From Nicotiana tabacum (lineage: Eukaryota > Streptophyta > Magnoliopsida > Solanales > Solanaceae): 64,000 nucleotides of DNA. The notes beneath the pieces are model-generated. The model did no database searches. It worked only from the letters and a program-made list of their open reading frames with translations, and was not told the origin of the DNA. Numbering within the stretch: the first letter of the stretch is position 1; each line of letters begins with the position of its first letter. Positions 22,238 to 35,287 of this stretch are shown here, in pieces. The stretch spans positions 102,865,157-102,929,156 of the forward strand of contig NC_134089.1 of assembly GCF_000715075.1 (NCBI RefSeq), given 5' to 3'. The translations under genes were made by a program, and so were the position numbers.

Positions 22238-25137
22238 TCTCACGATCCAAATTCCACTAAGGATCGTGATGGCGCTGGACATCAATGTCAGATAAGCTAA
22301 CCGTAATACTTAATTAAATTCAAGTTTTAATAACTCTGAAAACTATAATTTTCCTTCAATTTTTACCAGTAAATGATAATCGTTTCAAATTAAATATGAA
22401 TATTAAGCAGCTAATACAAGATACCCCATAATCATCCCAGAACCCGGTGTCACAAGTGCATAAGCATTTACTAGGGAATGAAATAAAATACGGTAACTGT
22501 ATCGAATACAATGTGGACAAAAATGAAAAAAAAATACAGTACAATATTCTGAAAGGGACTCTGTTGGCTACAGGTCGTCTTGATAAATGCAGCTCACCTA
22601 AGTCTCCATATCAACCATGCCGCTATGCCACTAAGCCACTAGCCACATATGAACCTGTGCAACAAAAATGCACAGGAAGTGTAGTATGAGTATGAAAACA
22701 ATGTGTACCCAATGAGTATCCCGTCTAATCTCGAAGAAGTAGAGACGAGAGGTCAACTTCGACACTTGCTAGTGGTCCAATAGTAATATTATTAATGCGA
22801 TGAATCACGAATTTATTAAGAACAACAGTAAATTTAAATAATTCACGAAACATGTAAAAGTTCCTTTTTATTTAAAAGTCTCCGAATTCATAAGTCATTC
22901 ATTAACAATTATCTCAAGTCGGGGAGAGCAAATATCAATATCAATAAATCTCCAGGAAAGTAATACAAGCATGCACAAATCATTTCGAGGTCGTACGGTC
23001 CGATCCAACATAAATGTAAAATGTGCACTGCCGAGGTTCGAACGGTGCGAACCATAAATATATCTATTACCTTGCTCGTGAATCATACATGCGACGCGGT
23101 CAAATTTAAATAAACAATCATGCTGCTCGTGAATCATACATGAGACGCAGGTACACATAGAAATACATGCTCAAACAGCCAATTAAGAATTTATCGGGGA
23201 ACATTTATCCAAATAAAAGCCAATTCTATTTTAACGATTTAAGAAAATGAAGTTTATCTTTTTAGAAATTTATTTACAAATTCGATAGGATTTAAGCAAT
23301 TCAACTGTCAATAAGATTACAGATATTCCAAGTATAACATGCTTTTGGGTCCTAAACTACCCGGACTTACATATATTAGTAGCTACGCACGGACTCTCGT
23401 CACCTCGTGCGTACGTAGCCCCCACAAATAGGAGCAAATAACTAATTATTTCACCTATGGGGACAATTCCCTCTTACAAGGTTAGAAAGAAGACTCACCT
23501 CGCTCCGAAGATCCATAACCGGCATTGCACGCTCTTCCGAAGACTCGATTGGATGCACAATGCTCCCAAAACTAGCTAATAATTATGCAAATCCATTAAT
23601 ATATGTTCAATTACTCATTACAATCCAGTTTATAACAATTCCCAACCCCGATAAAAAAGTTGACAAAATTGCCCTGAGGCCCACGTGCCCGGATTTTGAA
23701 ATTTTTTAAAGATAAAGTTTACTCATGAACTCACGAACTCAAATATATGATTTTCTCTTAATTTCATACCCAAAATCGTAGTCAAAATCTAAGAATACGA
23801 GTTTTCTAGGTTTTTCCCCCCAAACCCCAAGTTTCTACCAATTTTCATGCTCAAATTCGAAACAAAACCATGAATTTAACGTCTAATGAGTGGGAACAAC
23901 TTACCTTGACATAGATGAAGAAAATATCTCTTCCGAAAGCTCCAAAATCGTCCAACCCGAAGTGAAAATGGGTGAAAATGAACCAAAACTCGATTTTTAA
24001 AAAGAGCTCACTGCCTCCAGTCCTTTCGCACATGCGGTCTCTTGACAGCGGTCCGGCAGGTGTGGACCAATTGCCGCTTCTGCGATCCGGGGCTCCCAGC
24101 CCATTTCCGCTTCTGTGCTCCTTCTTCCGCAGGTGCGGTCCCGCTTCTTCGGTGACCTGACCGCATCTGCGGTCCCAACCTTCACCCTTCACCACCGCAT
24201 CTGCGTCCCTTTGGCCGCTTCTGCGGCTCCCCACCTGCGGCCAAATCTTCGCAGGTGCGGTTATACCAGATATCAGCTCCTTCAACTATTCTTTAAAATT
24301 TTAATTCGATCTGTTAACCATCCGGAATCCACCCGAGGCCCACAGAACCCCGTGCAATCATACCAACCAGTCCCATAACACATTACGGACTTGCTCGATG
24401 TCTCAAATCACATCAAGCATCGCTAAAATCATGAATCGACCTCCAATCCAAGCTTAATGAACTTTAGAACTTCAAACTTCTACATTCGATGTTAAAACCT
24501 ATCAATTCATGTCCGATTGACCTAAAATTTTGCACACGAGTCATATTTGACATTACGAACCTATTCCAACTTCCGAAATTGGAATCCGACCGCAATATCA
24601 AAAAGTCAAACTCTTGGTTAAACTTCTCAAAAAACCTTCAAATTTCTATCTTTAGCCAAATGACTTCAAAATGAAATACGAACCTCCGAATTCACTTCAG
24701 ATCGCGCTCCCAATACTAGAATCACCATACGGAGCTATTCCTAGACTCGTAATCTCAAACGAACATTGATAACCCTTAAATGCACTTCAATCCAAACTTA
24801 TGAGATTCTTCAAAAAATGCTAACTTCCACAATAGGCGCTGAAACGTTCTCGGGTCTTCCAAAACCCATTCCGGACATACGCCCAAGTCCGAAATCATCA
24901 TACGAACCTGCTGTAACCTTCGAATCCCGATTCTAAGGTCGTTTACTCAAAAATCCAACCTTAATCAATTCTTTCAACTTAGAGCTTCCGAAATGAGAAT
25001 TCCCTTTCCAACTCCGAATTCCCCAAAATTCAATTCCGACCATGCGTACTAGTCATAATACCTGAAGTGAAGCTGCTCATGGCCCCAAATTGCTGAACGA
25101 CGCGCTAGAGCTCAAAATGACCGGTCGGGTCATTATA
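22238..25137 (-). mobile_element. Solo LTR (family G), minus strand, nested in D
   Basis: The LTR is 2.9 kb, with termini TCTCACGATCC (left) and GGTCATTATA (right), decayed from TGTCACGA and CATTACA. ATTTT at 22233-22237 and 25138-25142 is its duplication. No interior or partner LTR is present, so it arose by LTR-LTR recombination. A CG-rich block of CCGCA-type motifs lies at 24010-24265. Open frames here (such as 23851-24285) are by-products of that block. Confidence 0.85.
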
Positions 25138-25142
25138 ATTTT

Positions 25143-27002
25143 GTATTTTGTAGGAGTACGAGCATGGAGTCAAAGCCAATAGGCATGTGCAAAAGTGAGC
25201 TGGTGGTTGAAACTAAGTGTGAGGTACCCGCACGAAGGACCATACCTGGGAGAAGTCTGAGTATCCTATGAGCTGCTAATTCTCCGGCCTTTGGCCTACC
25301 AGGGAGTCTCTTTTACCCTCTTGTTATTTTTCAGTGTGCATTGAGGATTGGGGTGAGGAGATTATTTGGACGATTTTCTATGCTATCTTAGCTTAGTTGT
25401 AGTACTCATTTTTAGTGTAGTAGTTTTTGTTAAAAATAAAGAAAAAAGTGAAAAAAAAATAAAAAAAATTGGGACTTTTCCTGATGATGGATTTTGTGGA
25501 CAGTTTTGTTGAGGGATTAAGGTCCAATAAAATAAAAAAAATCAAAATATTTTCTTTTTGTTCTAGTTAATTTTAGTTAGGTAATAATCTCCTTTGGTTT
25601 TTCTTTGTACATCGGTTCTTTTCCAGGGATGTAACTTGAACCGAGTAATTTTTTATTTTTTTTTATTTTTAGGATTAATATTTTTAGGAGTAGAAAAAGA
25701 GAGAGGAGAAAAACCTTTATGACTTGTTTGATACTAGCATATTTAGGCCCGAGCTTAAGTAGTACTTTCCTCTGAGTGCTTAAATAATGAATAAAATAGC
25801 AGACCTTCTAACCCCTATGCTCAGTGTTGTGACTCTATATATAACTTATGCTTATTTTGTTGTTCGCTATGACCCTATATGTCTTAGAGTAGAATTGATC
25901 CATCTTGATTGATACTTGTGCCATGTGTGGTGAGGATTTCTTACATATATTCCATGTTTTGCATCTTAGTCTAGAACTTGCCCTGCATGTTATTGAAGCG
26001 AAATAAAAGTGTTTCTCTGTTTAGAAGATGATAATAGGCTTTCTTTGATATGTCTTGTGAATTTTAGCCTTTTCAGATATTGTACCACTTGTTAGCCTTT
26101 TGATCCTGCAGTCTTTTGTTTGGAAGCCGTATTTTCGCCTTGATCCTTTTATTGAATCCCTAGTTTTTGCACCCTGCTTCCTCGAGCACTGTTGCTTAGA
26201 CAGTGATATTAATTGATAAATTTGAAGAATGTGATAGTTAAGTGAAAAATGGTGACCAATGATGGCTGAAGGTAATGAAAAGGCTTTCTTGAGAAGGAAT
26301 GTGACATAAAAAAGAAGAAAAAAGAGAATGAAAAACAATTGCTTTGAAAAAGAAAATGAAACATTCTTGATGTGAGGAAAATACTTGTGAAACAATTGAC
26401 AAAGAGAGGGCTGAAAAATAAAGTGAAGAGATGAAAGTAATGGGTGATGAAGTCTAAAAGTGCAAAGTGCTAAGGGAAGTATAAGTCACTATTATATAAT
26501 TCTCCTATCTGTCCCCTAGCCAATATTACAACACGTTAAAGTCCTATTTGATTCTATTCGAGCATACTTAATTAGTAGAGATGTACATAAAGGGCAAGCC
26601 TATGGTTCTTTGTGCATACATGTGAATTTCTTTGTGAGTACGAGATTTGTTCTTTGATGCAAAGTCCTTAAATTATATTCATTCTTTGATTTGAGTGTAT
26701 GGACTATTATTCTTGTGATGACACTTGTTTCATGATAGATAGGTGATGTTATTTACTTTATTTAACAGAATAGGTGAGCGAGCTTAAATTTGGTAAGTTA
26801 GAGTCCCTCTCTGAGGTTAGGAGGTTACAAGTTTGTTGTTTATTTGTGACTTGTATATCTTCCACGATGATGAGGAAGTGTATATCTAATGGTTTGAGTT
26901 GCTATAGGGCCTAATTGTTAATACCACCCGAAGTGGTGATATTTCTAGGGAGAGTGGTTTTAATGCTTACTCGAGGACGAGTAAGAGTCTAAGTATGGGT
27001 TA
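25143..27002 (+). other. Non-coding 3' interior of element D
   Basis: This follows the solo LTR. It has no significant open frame on +. The region is AT-rich with a T/A-rich part at 25430-25690, and ends with ACTCGAGGACGAGTAAGAGT and AAGTATGGG, a typical 3' end of plant gypsy interiors acting as plus-strand primer. The 26021-26395 antisense frame is not supported as a gene. Confidence 0.6.
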
Positions 27003-28287
27003 TTGATGTTCGGCCAAAAATGCATATATTTACCCGTTGTTATCTCATATTCTAGTACTTTTAATCGTCATTTGAGTATTAGTTATATTATTTTGTGCTT
27101 AATATTATGTTTTAACTGTGTAGAAATAAAGCAGTATGAAGATGAAGAGATTTGGAGCAAAATTGAATAAAACGCGGAAGAAAAAGTAAGAAAATTAAAT
27201 AAATATAATAAGGACACCCTTTGATCTTTGTCCCCCAAGTGGAGACAAAAAAAGAAAGCTTATAATGCAATTGCAATTCAATATGCAACTGACGAAGTAA
27301 CGCCTAAGGGGTTTGAACGTGAAAACTTTCTGCTTTCAGCGCCAGGTCCAACGCTGGGCGCTGTCCTGGACGCTAGAGACGGGATTTTATCCAAGTTTGC
27401 CCGGGACAAGGTTATTTTCGGCCCAAGACCCCTCAACTCGTATAAAAGGGGTTCTAAACCTAATTTGGAGGGGAGCTAATATAATTTAAAGGAGAATTTA
27501 CGTGGAGGAACACACACCACGTTTGGAGGAGGCTTCTAACTAGTTTTTCTTCTCTTCTCTTCCTTTAATTTCATAGTTTATTAGTTCTAGAGTTTTGGGT
27601 GGTACATGAACGTTGTAGTTTAAAGCTTGAATTGTTCTTATTATTTTATCATATTGGCTTATTTATTCAATCTTGCGTTTAATTATTTGATTGCTTGATC
27701 ACCAATTAAATATCATCTACGAATCTAGGATTGAACTCGGGAGATAGAATTCTAGATTTCATATAAGACTGAGTAGAGCAAGATCTTAACTCCGAGGGGG
27801 AGCAGATTTGCGGTTAGGATAGGAATATACCTAATCTCCTTGCTTGGTTACTATACAGGAATTATTAATGAGTTCTTGTTAATTCTAATTCCATAGGAAT
27901 ATAGGCGTTAGGTTAGCTTGAATAAGTGAGTTGTACTTCGGGAGAAGGCTACAAACAATATTAACTCTGTCAACCAACAAACCAGACAAATTAATTAGAC
28001 TATTTAAGTGAAAAACTTAACAGGATTATTAGCTAACCCATAGCTCTAGAATATTCATTCACATTGAATTCGTCTCTATAATTCGCCAACTTGTTTTCTT
28101 TAATCTCTTAGTTTGTTACTCTAGGTTAATTTTAGTTAAATATTCATACGTTAGGATTCGCTTGAATAGATTAATTGTTTGGTTTAATTTAGTTGATAGT
28201 TAATCACAAGTCCCTGTTGGTACGATATCTGCACTTACAATCCTATATTACTTGTCGACCACGTATACTTGCATGTGCGCTTGGAAG
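27003..28287 (+). mobile_element. 3' LTR of element D
   Basis: This 1285-bp LTR matches 19932-21178 almost throughout, including the TATA box (near 27440). It keeps about 27 bp near 28230 that the 5' LTR lost. CAACA follows at 28288. Confidence 0.85.
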
Positions 28288-29160
28288 CAACAAGTTTTTG
28301 ATTTATGTCATTGATGTCTTCCCTGGGCCATTGAGTTAATCTCTTACTGAGTGCCTTCAGTTTGGTTTGCATGATCCACATAGGATTACCCTTAACATTT
28401 GAATTCCAACTTTCCTTGACAATATTATAAAAGCCAAGCAGATTAATACAACAGTTGAGGAATCTGAAATATCTAATGCAATTGGGGTTAGCATATAAAT
28501 TCTTCTTGAGTAAAGGTCTATGATCAGATACGGTCCTTGCCATATGCCTAATTGAACATCTTTAGAACAGATTGTCCCATAGGTCATTTACGAAGACTCT
28601 ATCCAATCTTTTCCAAATCCTCTTCCTGGGTCTCCTGTTATTGCACCTGGTAAGATTTGGCGCAGAGTAGCCAACATCTGTAACTCCGCAAATATCCATA
28701 CAATTCTGAAAATCAATGTTTTTGTACATTCTATGAGGTTTACCCCCTTTTTTTGGATCAAGGATCACATTAAAATAACCCCTATACACCAAGGAGCATC
28801 CACCAGATTACTATCATGTTGCAAAGAAGACCAAAGGACTCTTCTATCTTCTGATTTACATTTAGCATAAACAGCCATGATAAGTATATCTTGATTACTA
28901 ATAGCCTTCTCCAAATTGATATTAATGTGTTGATCACTTTCTGAAAAAAAATCATTTTGTTGTTCTAAGAGTTCCAGAAGCATCAAATTTGACCATTATC
29001 ATTCGAATGACAATGTTGATATCCTAAGAATCTCCTGTAACCATCTACCTTTTCTTTCGAAATAAAAGGTTCAAAGATAGCCACAAAAGGAGTGTTGTTG
29101 ATGTCAATCAGTTTTTTAAGCCTGTGAATGGCTTTTTTGGACCTCATCTCCCTTATGTTT
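28288..29160 (-). pseudogene. LINE ORF2 endonuclease
   Basis: The apurinic-type endonuclease nicks target DNA to start LINE insertion. Reading leftward: NIREM-type start near 29155, then AVYAKCKSEDRRVLWSSL (28890-28840), a frameshift near 28800, GYFNVILDPKKGG, WKRLDRVFVND and ARTVSDHRPLL (near 28520). The SDH catalytic box is intact, but GDFN has become GYFN. The frame ends at the element D insertion in INQKLV. Confidence 0.85.
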
Positions 29161-30426
29161 CAGAAGATTGCACTAATCATAACAAAAATTTGGGTGTTAT
29201 ATTCTTTTTGTTTCCTTTTCTGAGAAGGGAATGTTCTGTTTCTTTGGCTTTTGCTACTTTTTCTAGTTTCACTTCTTCCTCTTTTAACAGTGTATTGATT
29301 ATCTTCTTTCTGACTTTCTGAAACCTCCTCTATGTCTTCATTCTCAATGTCATTGCCTCTTTTGGAGTTCTTGTTGATTCTATTAATACTGCTCTCATTC
29401 ACCTCTTGCTCCCATCTTTGCCATCCAAGTCGACAACAAAATTTATTCCAGGTAAGTTTCTTATTTCTGTTGGGACAGTAGAGGTATTTGAATCACAATT
29501 AGCGTGCTTGTGCTTCTCCTCTGCCTTGCTTTCTTCCTCCCTGCTATTCTCCTTATCATCTGACCATTGGTTGCCATCTTCCATTTGTATGTTAGGAGCC
29601 TCCTCCTTCTCTTGCCCTTCATTCCTACCATTTCCAGTAGTCCTGCACTGTTTCTCATCATCATGCGTATCCTGAGCTTCTTGATTCTATATGATGTCCC
29701 TAATCTCTGCAATAGATTAATCATTATGTTTGCTCGTCAATGTAGAGACAATATTCTTCTTGTTATTGTTCGACAGGTTTGAACTTAACTTTGCTTTTCT
29801 TCTTCGGCATCTTTTTGACTTTCTTCTTCTTAGTTCTTTTGTTCATGTTTTTCTCTTCCTTGTTGTTAATGGTCTTAGTGTTGTCGTACCCATCCTCCTG
29901 TTGCTTTTTACCAATGTCGACACTGTGAGAATCAACTAGAATTGTGTCCTCCTTGCCATCATGTTATTTTCCATCATCTTGTTCATAGATTGTGCATCAT
30001 CCTCAATTTTGGTAATCTCATCTCCATCTCCCTCCTCCTTCACTTGATTAGCCTTTTTCTTTTCTAGAGCCCTACAATTGACTATGTAGTGACCCAATTT
30101 CCGACAATATTTACAATATTTCGGAACCCTTCATATTCTAATTTTCGAGTATAACCTTTTAACAGCGATTCGTCATATTCCTGTCCCACAAATACACTCT
30201 GTGGTAAAAGTCGACCTCCACTCTAATCTTGGCCATAGTAGGCCTTGTTCTACCCATTGTAGCAGCATCTAGATCAAGAGGCGTACCTACAGAACTCAAT
30301 AACTGTTTAATGTAGTGCCAGTCATGCATATGAAAAGGTAGAGCTGGCAGTAGAACCCAGGTTGGAGCGATTGGTAAATCCTCCTCTGGTTTGATGTCCG
30401 GTGACCACTTTTGTAACCACTTTTGT
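29161..30426 (-). pseudogene. LINE ORF1: DUF4283-like domain and zinc knuckle
   Basis: ORF1 would bind LINE RNA. The truncated N-terminal part (30426-30180) reads LPIAPTWVLLPALPFHMHDW, SSVGTPLDLDAATMGRTRP and AKIRVEVDFYHRVY, typical of DUF4283. A CX2CX4HX4C zinc knuckle lies at 30115-30074 (C-KY-C-RKLG-H-YIVN-C), complete. A Lys- and Glu-rich tail follows (29900-29200) in several frames. Roughly the first third of DUF4283 is absent because of the 5' truncation. Confidence 0.8.
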
Positions 30427-30440
30427 AACTTCGGACATTT
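30427..30440. repeat. LINE target-site duplication, right copy
   Basis: AACTTCGGACATTT, identical to 16511-16524. The flank beyond it continues the GAACTTCAGACATT repetition seen left of the LINE. Confidence 0.85.
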
Positions 30441-31016
30441 AATACGAACTTCAGACATTTTACAATAAACTTCTAGCAAATTTGTCTCAAGTTTGCACTT
30501 TCGTAGGAAATTTTGAAATAAACTTATTTGAAGTTTGCACTGTTTCAAGTAAACTTTAGTCCCTTTGTCTGAAGTTTTACTGTTGCATGTGTTGTCTGAA
30601 GTTGGGGTAAGAATATTACACAAATATCTGCTATGGAAAACTGCAACAAGATAACGAAAATTATCGTGTAAGAATGCGGCTATCAAAATACTTTGTCGAT
30701 ACTTGCTTGGTACTTACTGTAAGGTATTTCTCTATGATAGAGAGAAGACTAAGGAGGGTGTTTGCTGATACGAGATGGCGGGTGAAAATATTGAGGACGA
30801 AGTTTGCAACTTTGAGCAAAGAATTTTTTAGAAGGCAAAATAGTCTATTGAAGTCCATTTTAATAATACAATGGGTGCTTGTGCATAAAATGTAAAATAC
30901 TGGGTGGGTACATATTAAATAGCATGGTAAACTGGATACGCGGTGAAGTTTTCACGGATAATATGTAAGTGGGCTCATGCATGGTATAACAAACCCAATT
31001 CATCCAGAGTACAACG
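30441..31016. other. Unassigned flank of the LINE, right part
   Basis: No credible gene. The first 180 bp have scattered TCTGAAGT and ACTTCAGAC copies, related to the array at 31111. The rest is AT-rich unique-looking DNA with an inverted-repeat element beginning near 31017. Confidence 0.4.
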
Positions 31017-31110
31017 GGCCTTTTGCATCTATACCCGGTTTTGGGGTTACAATTAAACCTAACCTATACTTACTTTACAAAAATATTTGCAAGCGTACCC
31101 ACTTTGCGAT

Positions 31111-31693
31111 CAACTTCAGACTTATCGGGTCTGAAGTTAAAAACAATTAGTCTGAAGTGAAAAAATTGCACTTCAGATGCACTTGAGGCCAAATAAGTCT
31201 GAAATGCAACCAATGATTTCATGCACTTAAGGCCAATAAGTCTGAAGTAAAAAATTGCACTTCAGATACACTCAAGGCCAAAAAGTCTGAAGCGCAACAA
31301 ACATTTTCCTTCACCTAAGGTCAATAAGTCTGAAGTGAAAAATTGTACTTCTGATGCACTTAAGGTCAAAAGGTTTGAAGTGCAACAAATGTTTTGCTAT
31401 ACTTAAAGGCCAATAAGTATGAAGTGAAAAATTTCACTTCAAATGCACTCAAGGCCAAAAGGTCTGAAGTGCAACAAACATTTTGCTACACTTAAGGCCA
31501 ATAAATCTGAAGTGAAAAATCGCACTTCAGATGTATTTAAGGCCAAAAAGGTCTGAATTGCAACCAATGTTTTGCTACACTTAAGGAAAATAAGTCTGAA
31601 ATGAAATATTACACTGCAGATGCACTCAAGGCAAAAAGATCTGAAGTGCAATTAATATTTTCATGCATTTAAGACCAAATAGGCCTGAAGTGC
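31111..31693. repeat. Tandem array of about 88-bp TCTGAAGT units
   Basis: About six and a half copies. Each unit holds two half-units of about 44 bp, one of the form AATAAGTCTGAAGTGAAAAA and one TCTGAAGTGCAACAAAC. The half-units contain GCACTTCAGA and TCTGAAGTGC, exact reverse complements, so each unit can form hairpins. Copies vary by substitutions. Not a CRISPR: there are no unique spacers. Confidence 0.8.
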
Positions 31694-31741
31694 AAATTGC
31701 GCAGAAAAGAAATTTTATTCTTCGAATTATAAAAATCAAAT

Positions 31742-34707
31742 TGTAATGACCCGGCCAGTCGTTTCATGAGATACCGCTCTGTTTCCCCCATTTCTGCTTC
31801 TTATTGCCTTGTTCAGCTGTATTTTGTGTTATCGGGTTGGTTGCCTCGGGTTTGCAGAAGTTTTGCTAAGGTTTGAGACACTTAATCTCTTTTGAGTAAG
31901 CTTAAGTTGAAAAAGTCAACCAGATATTGACTTATGTGTTAAAGAGCTCGGATGTGAGTTCTGATGGTTCGGATAGCTTTGGGAGGTGATTTGGGACTTA
32001 GGAGCATGATCGAACGTGTTTTGGAGGTTCGGAGTAAATTTAGGCTTGAATTGGTGAAATTGGAATTTTGGCATTTTCTGGTTGATAGCTGAGATTTTGA
32101 TATAGGGGTCTCAATAGAATTTCGGGAGTTGCAGTAGGTCCGTTGTGTCATTTGGGATGTGTGTGCAAAATTTTAGGTCATTTGGACGTGGTTTGATAGA
32201 TTTTTTGATCGAAAGCAGAATTTAGAAGTTTTTAGAATTCTTAGGCTTGAATCCGATGCAAATTTGGTGTTTTGATGTTGTTTTGAGCGTTCCGAAGATT
32301 GGAACAAGTTTGAATGATGTTATGGTATATGTTGGCATGTTTGGTTGAGGTCCCGAGGGCCTCGGGTGAGTTTCGGGTGGTTAAACGGACCATTTCAAGT
32401 TGGATAAAATTGCAGAAAATCTGCTGTTGATGTTGCACACAGTTGTTCTTCGCGTTCCCGAGTGGACCCTCGCGTTCGCGAAGGGTTAGGATGGGAGGCT
32501 GTGAAATTGGCCTTCACGTTCGCGAAGGTGATCCCACGTTCACGAATGGTTGAGGCTCGTGGTCATCACGTTCGCGAGGTTCTTGCCGCGTTCGCGTAGA
32601 GGTAAGTGAGCAGATGGGGTCCTAGAGGAATTGTTCTTCGCGTTCGCGGGTGGGGAGCCGCATTCGCAAAGAGAGGGGAAGTCAAGCTTTCGCATTCGTG
32701 TACGGGGAGTCGCGATCACAATGAAGGAAAAAGTGGTCAACGCCAGGTTGTGCTTCGCGAACGGGAAATGTTGACCGCGTTCGCGATGAAGAAATTTTAA
32801 GTGCTGGGGAGAATGTTTAAAAGACCCATTTCCGCAATTTTGGGTCTAAGTTCCTCCATTTTTGGGCGATTTTGAAGCTTTTTGAAGAGGATTGAAGAGA
32901 GAATCAAGGGGGAACACTTGGAGGTAAGATTTATGGACTTAATACTCAATCCTAATGTGATTTCTACCTGATTAATCATGGAATTTGTAGAATTTAAGCC
33001 TAAATATTGAAGAACTAGGGCTTGTAATTGGAGACCTAGAATTTGGGATTTGAGGGGTCATTTGTGGATGAATTTTGGTGCTTTTGATATGAATGAACTC
33101 GGGGAGTGATAAGGAGTCTATTGATTTAATTTTTATCAAATTCCGAGACGTGGGCCTGGGGGTCGGGTTTGGCCAATTTCGGGACTTGTATTTTAATTTG
33201 ATTTCTTTCGAGTGGGCTTTGTTCCCTTAGCATATTTTGATGGTTTTGCACTGATTTTGGTTAGATTTGGAGCATTCGAAGGCCGATTCGAGGGGCAAAG
33301 GCATCGCGGGCTAGAGTTTGGACCAGATAGAGGTGAGTAATGATCGTAAATGTTGTCCTGAGGGTGTGAAACCCCAAATTTCACATCGTTGTATTATTTT
33401 GAGGTGACGCACATGCTAGATGACGAGCGTGGAGTCGTGCACCGTTGGGGATTATGACTTATTCCATCTCGAATGACTGTTTTGCCGCGTATTTGATTGA
33501 AACTATTTGATATCATCATGTTTTGGGCTGAATACTCATATGTTGGCCTCGTGCCAACTGTTTGGACCCTTAGAGGATTTTTACTACTATTTCCTCACTG
33601 TTTTGATTTTATATATGTACTCAGTTATGCTATATTATACTGTTTTCATAACTCAGCCATGTTTACTCTGTTTTAACACTTTAAATGATATTTTGGTCTG
33701 AGCATCATATTTTACTGTGCCCCAGTGGCTTTTAGAGATTTCTGACTGAGTAGGGTCGAAGGCCTGTGTTGTGAGGTTATTATGGGATCGGGCTGCACGC
33801 CGCAGTAGTGTTGCACTAATTTATGATTATAAGGCTGATGGCCTAAGTTGTTATGTCACGAGGTGACTTGATATGAGGCCGGAAGCCTATTGATTATGCC
33901 AGGAGATGGCTTGATATTGCGCTTGGGCCGTAAGGGGCCCCTCTTGGAGTCTGTACACCCCCGGTGAGCGCGGGTACCCAGTGTGATATGTGATATAGCC
34001 CGAGAGGCTGGTGTTGTTCCATGTTATTGCCTGAGGGGCTGACCCTGTTGATATTGTGCCCGAGGGGCTGATTTTATGTGTTTATCTTTTCTCGCTGCTT
34101 TTCACTTACTTGTTTAACTGTTAAAAAGGTATTTTAAAGAAGCTTATACTGAACTAAGGTGTTTTTAGAAGATTTCACTATTTATTCCATTGTATTGGTT
34201 TTACACTATCTCTTTATAGTATTTTGTTGTGTTTTTACATGCTTTCTTATCGCTCGGTCTTCATTTACTTTTATTACTCACTGAGTTAGAGTATTCACTT
34301 TACTCTCTGCACCCTGTGTGCAGATTCAGGAACGTCGGGTCCTGCCAGTGAGGGTTGATTGCTCCCAGCATGCTATTCGGAGTCCACTAGATAGCTGCTC
34401 GGCGTTCGCAGCCCAGTGTTTCTCCCTCCTATTTTACTTCCCTTGTTCTAGTTTTGTAATAGACTGTATAAACTTTTCATACTCTCTTAGACTTATGTTA
34501 GATGCTCATGACTGGTGACACCCTGATGTCGGGCTGTGTTGGTTTTCCGCAAATTGTACTAGTTCACTTTTATTTTGGGATTATTAGCATGATTAATGAC
34601 TTAAATTGTGTTATTATAATTGTTTAAAATGAATTGGGTGTTGTGTCGGCTAGCCTTGTTTCACGATAGGCGCTATCACGACCGGGTACGGATTTAGGGT
34701 CGTGACA
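31742..34707 (+). mobile_element. Solo LTR (chromovirus family related to F), plus strand
   Basis: The LTR is 2966 bp, TGTAATGACC to GGTCGTGACA, with exact duplication CAAAT at 31737-31741 and 34708-34712. It is related to the LTRs of F: the start, the CACACCCCC block near 33950 and the end all match. A CG-rich block of TTCGCG motifs lies at 32438-32800. No interior remains. Confidence 0.9.
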
Positions 34708-34712
34708 CAAAT

Positions 34713-35106
34713 ATACGGTTTAATACCTAAATCTACTCCAAATGAGATCAAATTTGAAACATAGCCTCCAAATGTCAGCAGGAACAAACCCCAATCATCA
34801 ATTTTTCAAAACAACAACAAATCTTATGAACCCATTTTGCAATTAAGAAAAATAAGAAGAAGAAACTCTAAGCAATAGTAAAAATAAAGCGTCATAACAG
34901 CTCATCACTTTAAAAAATTATAAACTACCTTAAAATATGTTCACAAACACCATAAAAAATCACTGTCACCTGATGAAGAAGAAGGAGGAGGAGGATGGGA
35001 GGAGAAAGAAGGCTGAAGTTGTTTAAAAAATAGGTACAAATTAAAACTTTTTAAAAAAGTAGGTATAGGTTAAATAGGGGCGACCAAATAGGGCGTCCAT
35101 GCAATT
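34713..35106. other. Right part of inverted-repeat element 1
   Basis: No open frame. It resumes the DNA interrupted by the solo LTR and reaches the right-hand inverted end. Confidence 0.35.
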
Positions 35107-35287
35107 TTTTGGGTAAAAATAGTGTAGGGTAACCACTTTTTAAAGTGATATTTACTTTTTATCCAACATTTTCAATGCTTAGCAATAATAGCCACTAGTC
35201 TATTAAAATTACTATGAAAAGATTGTGTTATCCTTTCTTCTATTTATATCATGTTAGGGAGAAGAACTGGGAGCCGGCGTCTGTGAA

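Larger units (their letters stand above)
19932..28287 (+). mobile_element. Non-autonomous LTR retrotransposon D, nested in the LINE
   Basis: LTRs lie at 19932-21178 and 27003-28287, flanked by CAACA at 19927-19931 and 28288-28292. It has a tRNA-Asp primer site, a short ORF remnant, a long non-coding interior and a PPT-like region before the 3' LTR (GAGTCTAAGTATGGG near 26985). No RT, integrase or protease is present, even allowing for the nested solo LTR (22238-25137). I infer it relied on enzymes of another element. Orientation follows from the primer site. Confidence 0.85.
16525..30426 (-). mobile_element. 5'-truncated plant L1-type LINE, split by element D
   Basis: The LINE runs leftward: ORF1 remnant, endonuclease, RT, zinc-binding region and RNase H. 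Removing the nested 19932-28287 leaves about 5.5 kb. The 3' end carries only a short A-run. The 5' end at 30426 cuts into the DUF4283 domain of ORF1, so the copy was truncated at insertion. With one CAACA copy kept, the host reading frame across the D site is continuous (INQKLV ... then EEKLQYLEDKD), apart from one TAG. Confidence 0.9.
31017..35106. mobile_element. Putative inverted-repeat DNA element 1, holding an array and a solo LTR
   Basis: About 80 bp at 31024-31100 (TTGCATCTATACCC, AACCTATACTTACTTT) match the reverse complement of about 35030-35106 (AAGTAGGTATAGGTTAA, GGGCGTCCATGCAA), imperfectly, around two thirds by eye. Removing the solo LTR at 31742-34707 leaves roughly 1.1 kb. No transposase is present, as in MITE-like elements. 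The exact ends and target-site duplication are not resolved. Confidence 0.4.

Noticed and set aside
23851..24285. 144-residue open frame, minus strand
   Set aside because: It overlaps the CG-rich motif block of a solo LTR; the composition produces open frames, with no domain.
27228..27479. Small open frame in the D 3' LTR
   Set aside because: It crosses the TATA region of the LTR and is broken in the partner LTR.
31111..31693. Possible CRISPR-like array of 88-bp repeats
   Set aside because: Repeats are contiguous and internally repetitive with no spacers; plant nuclear context.
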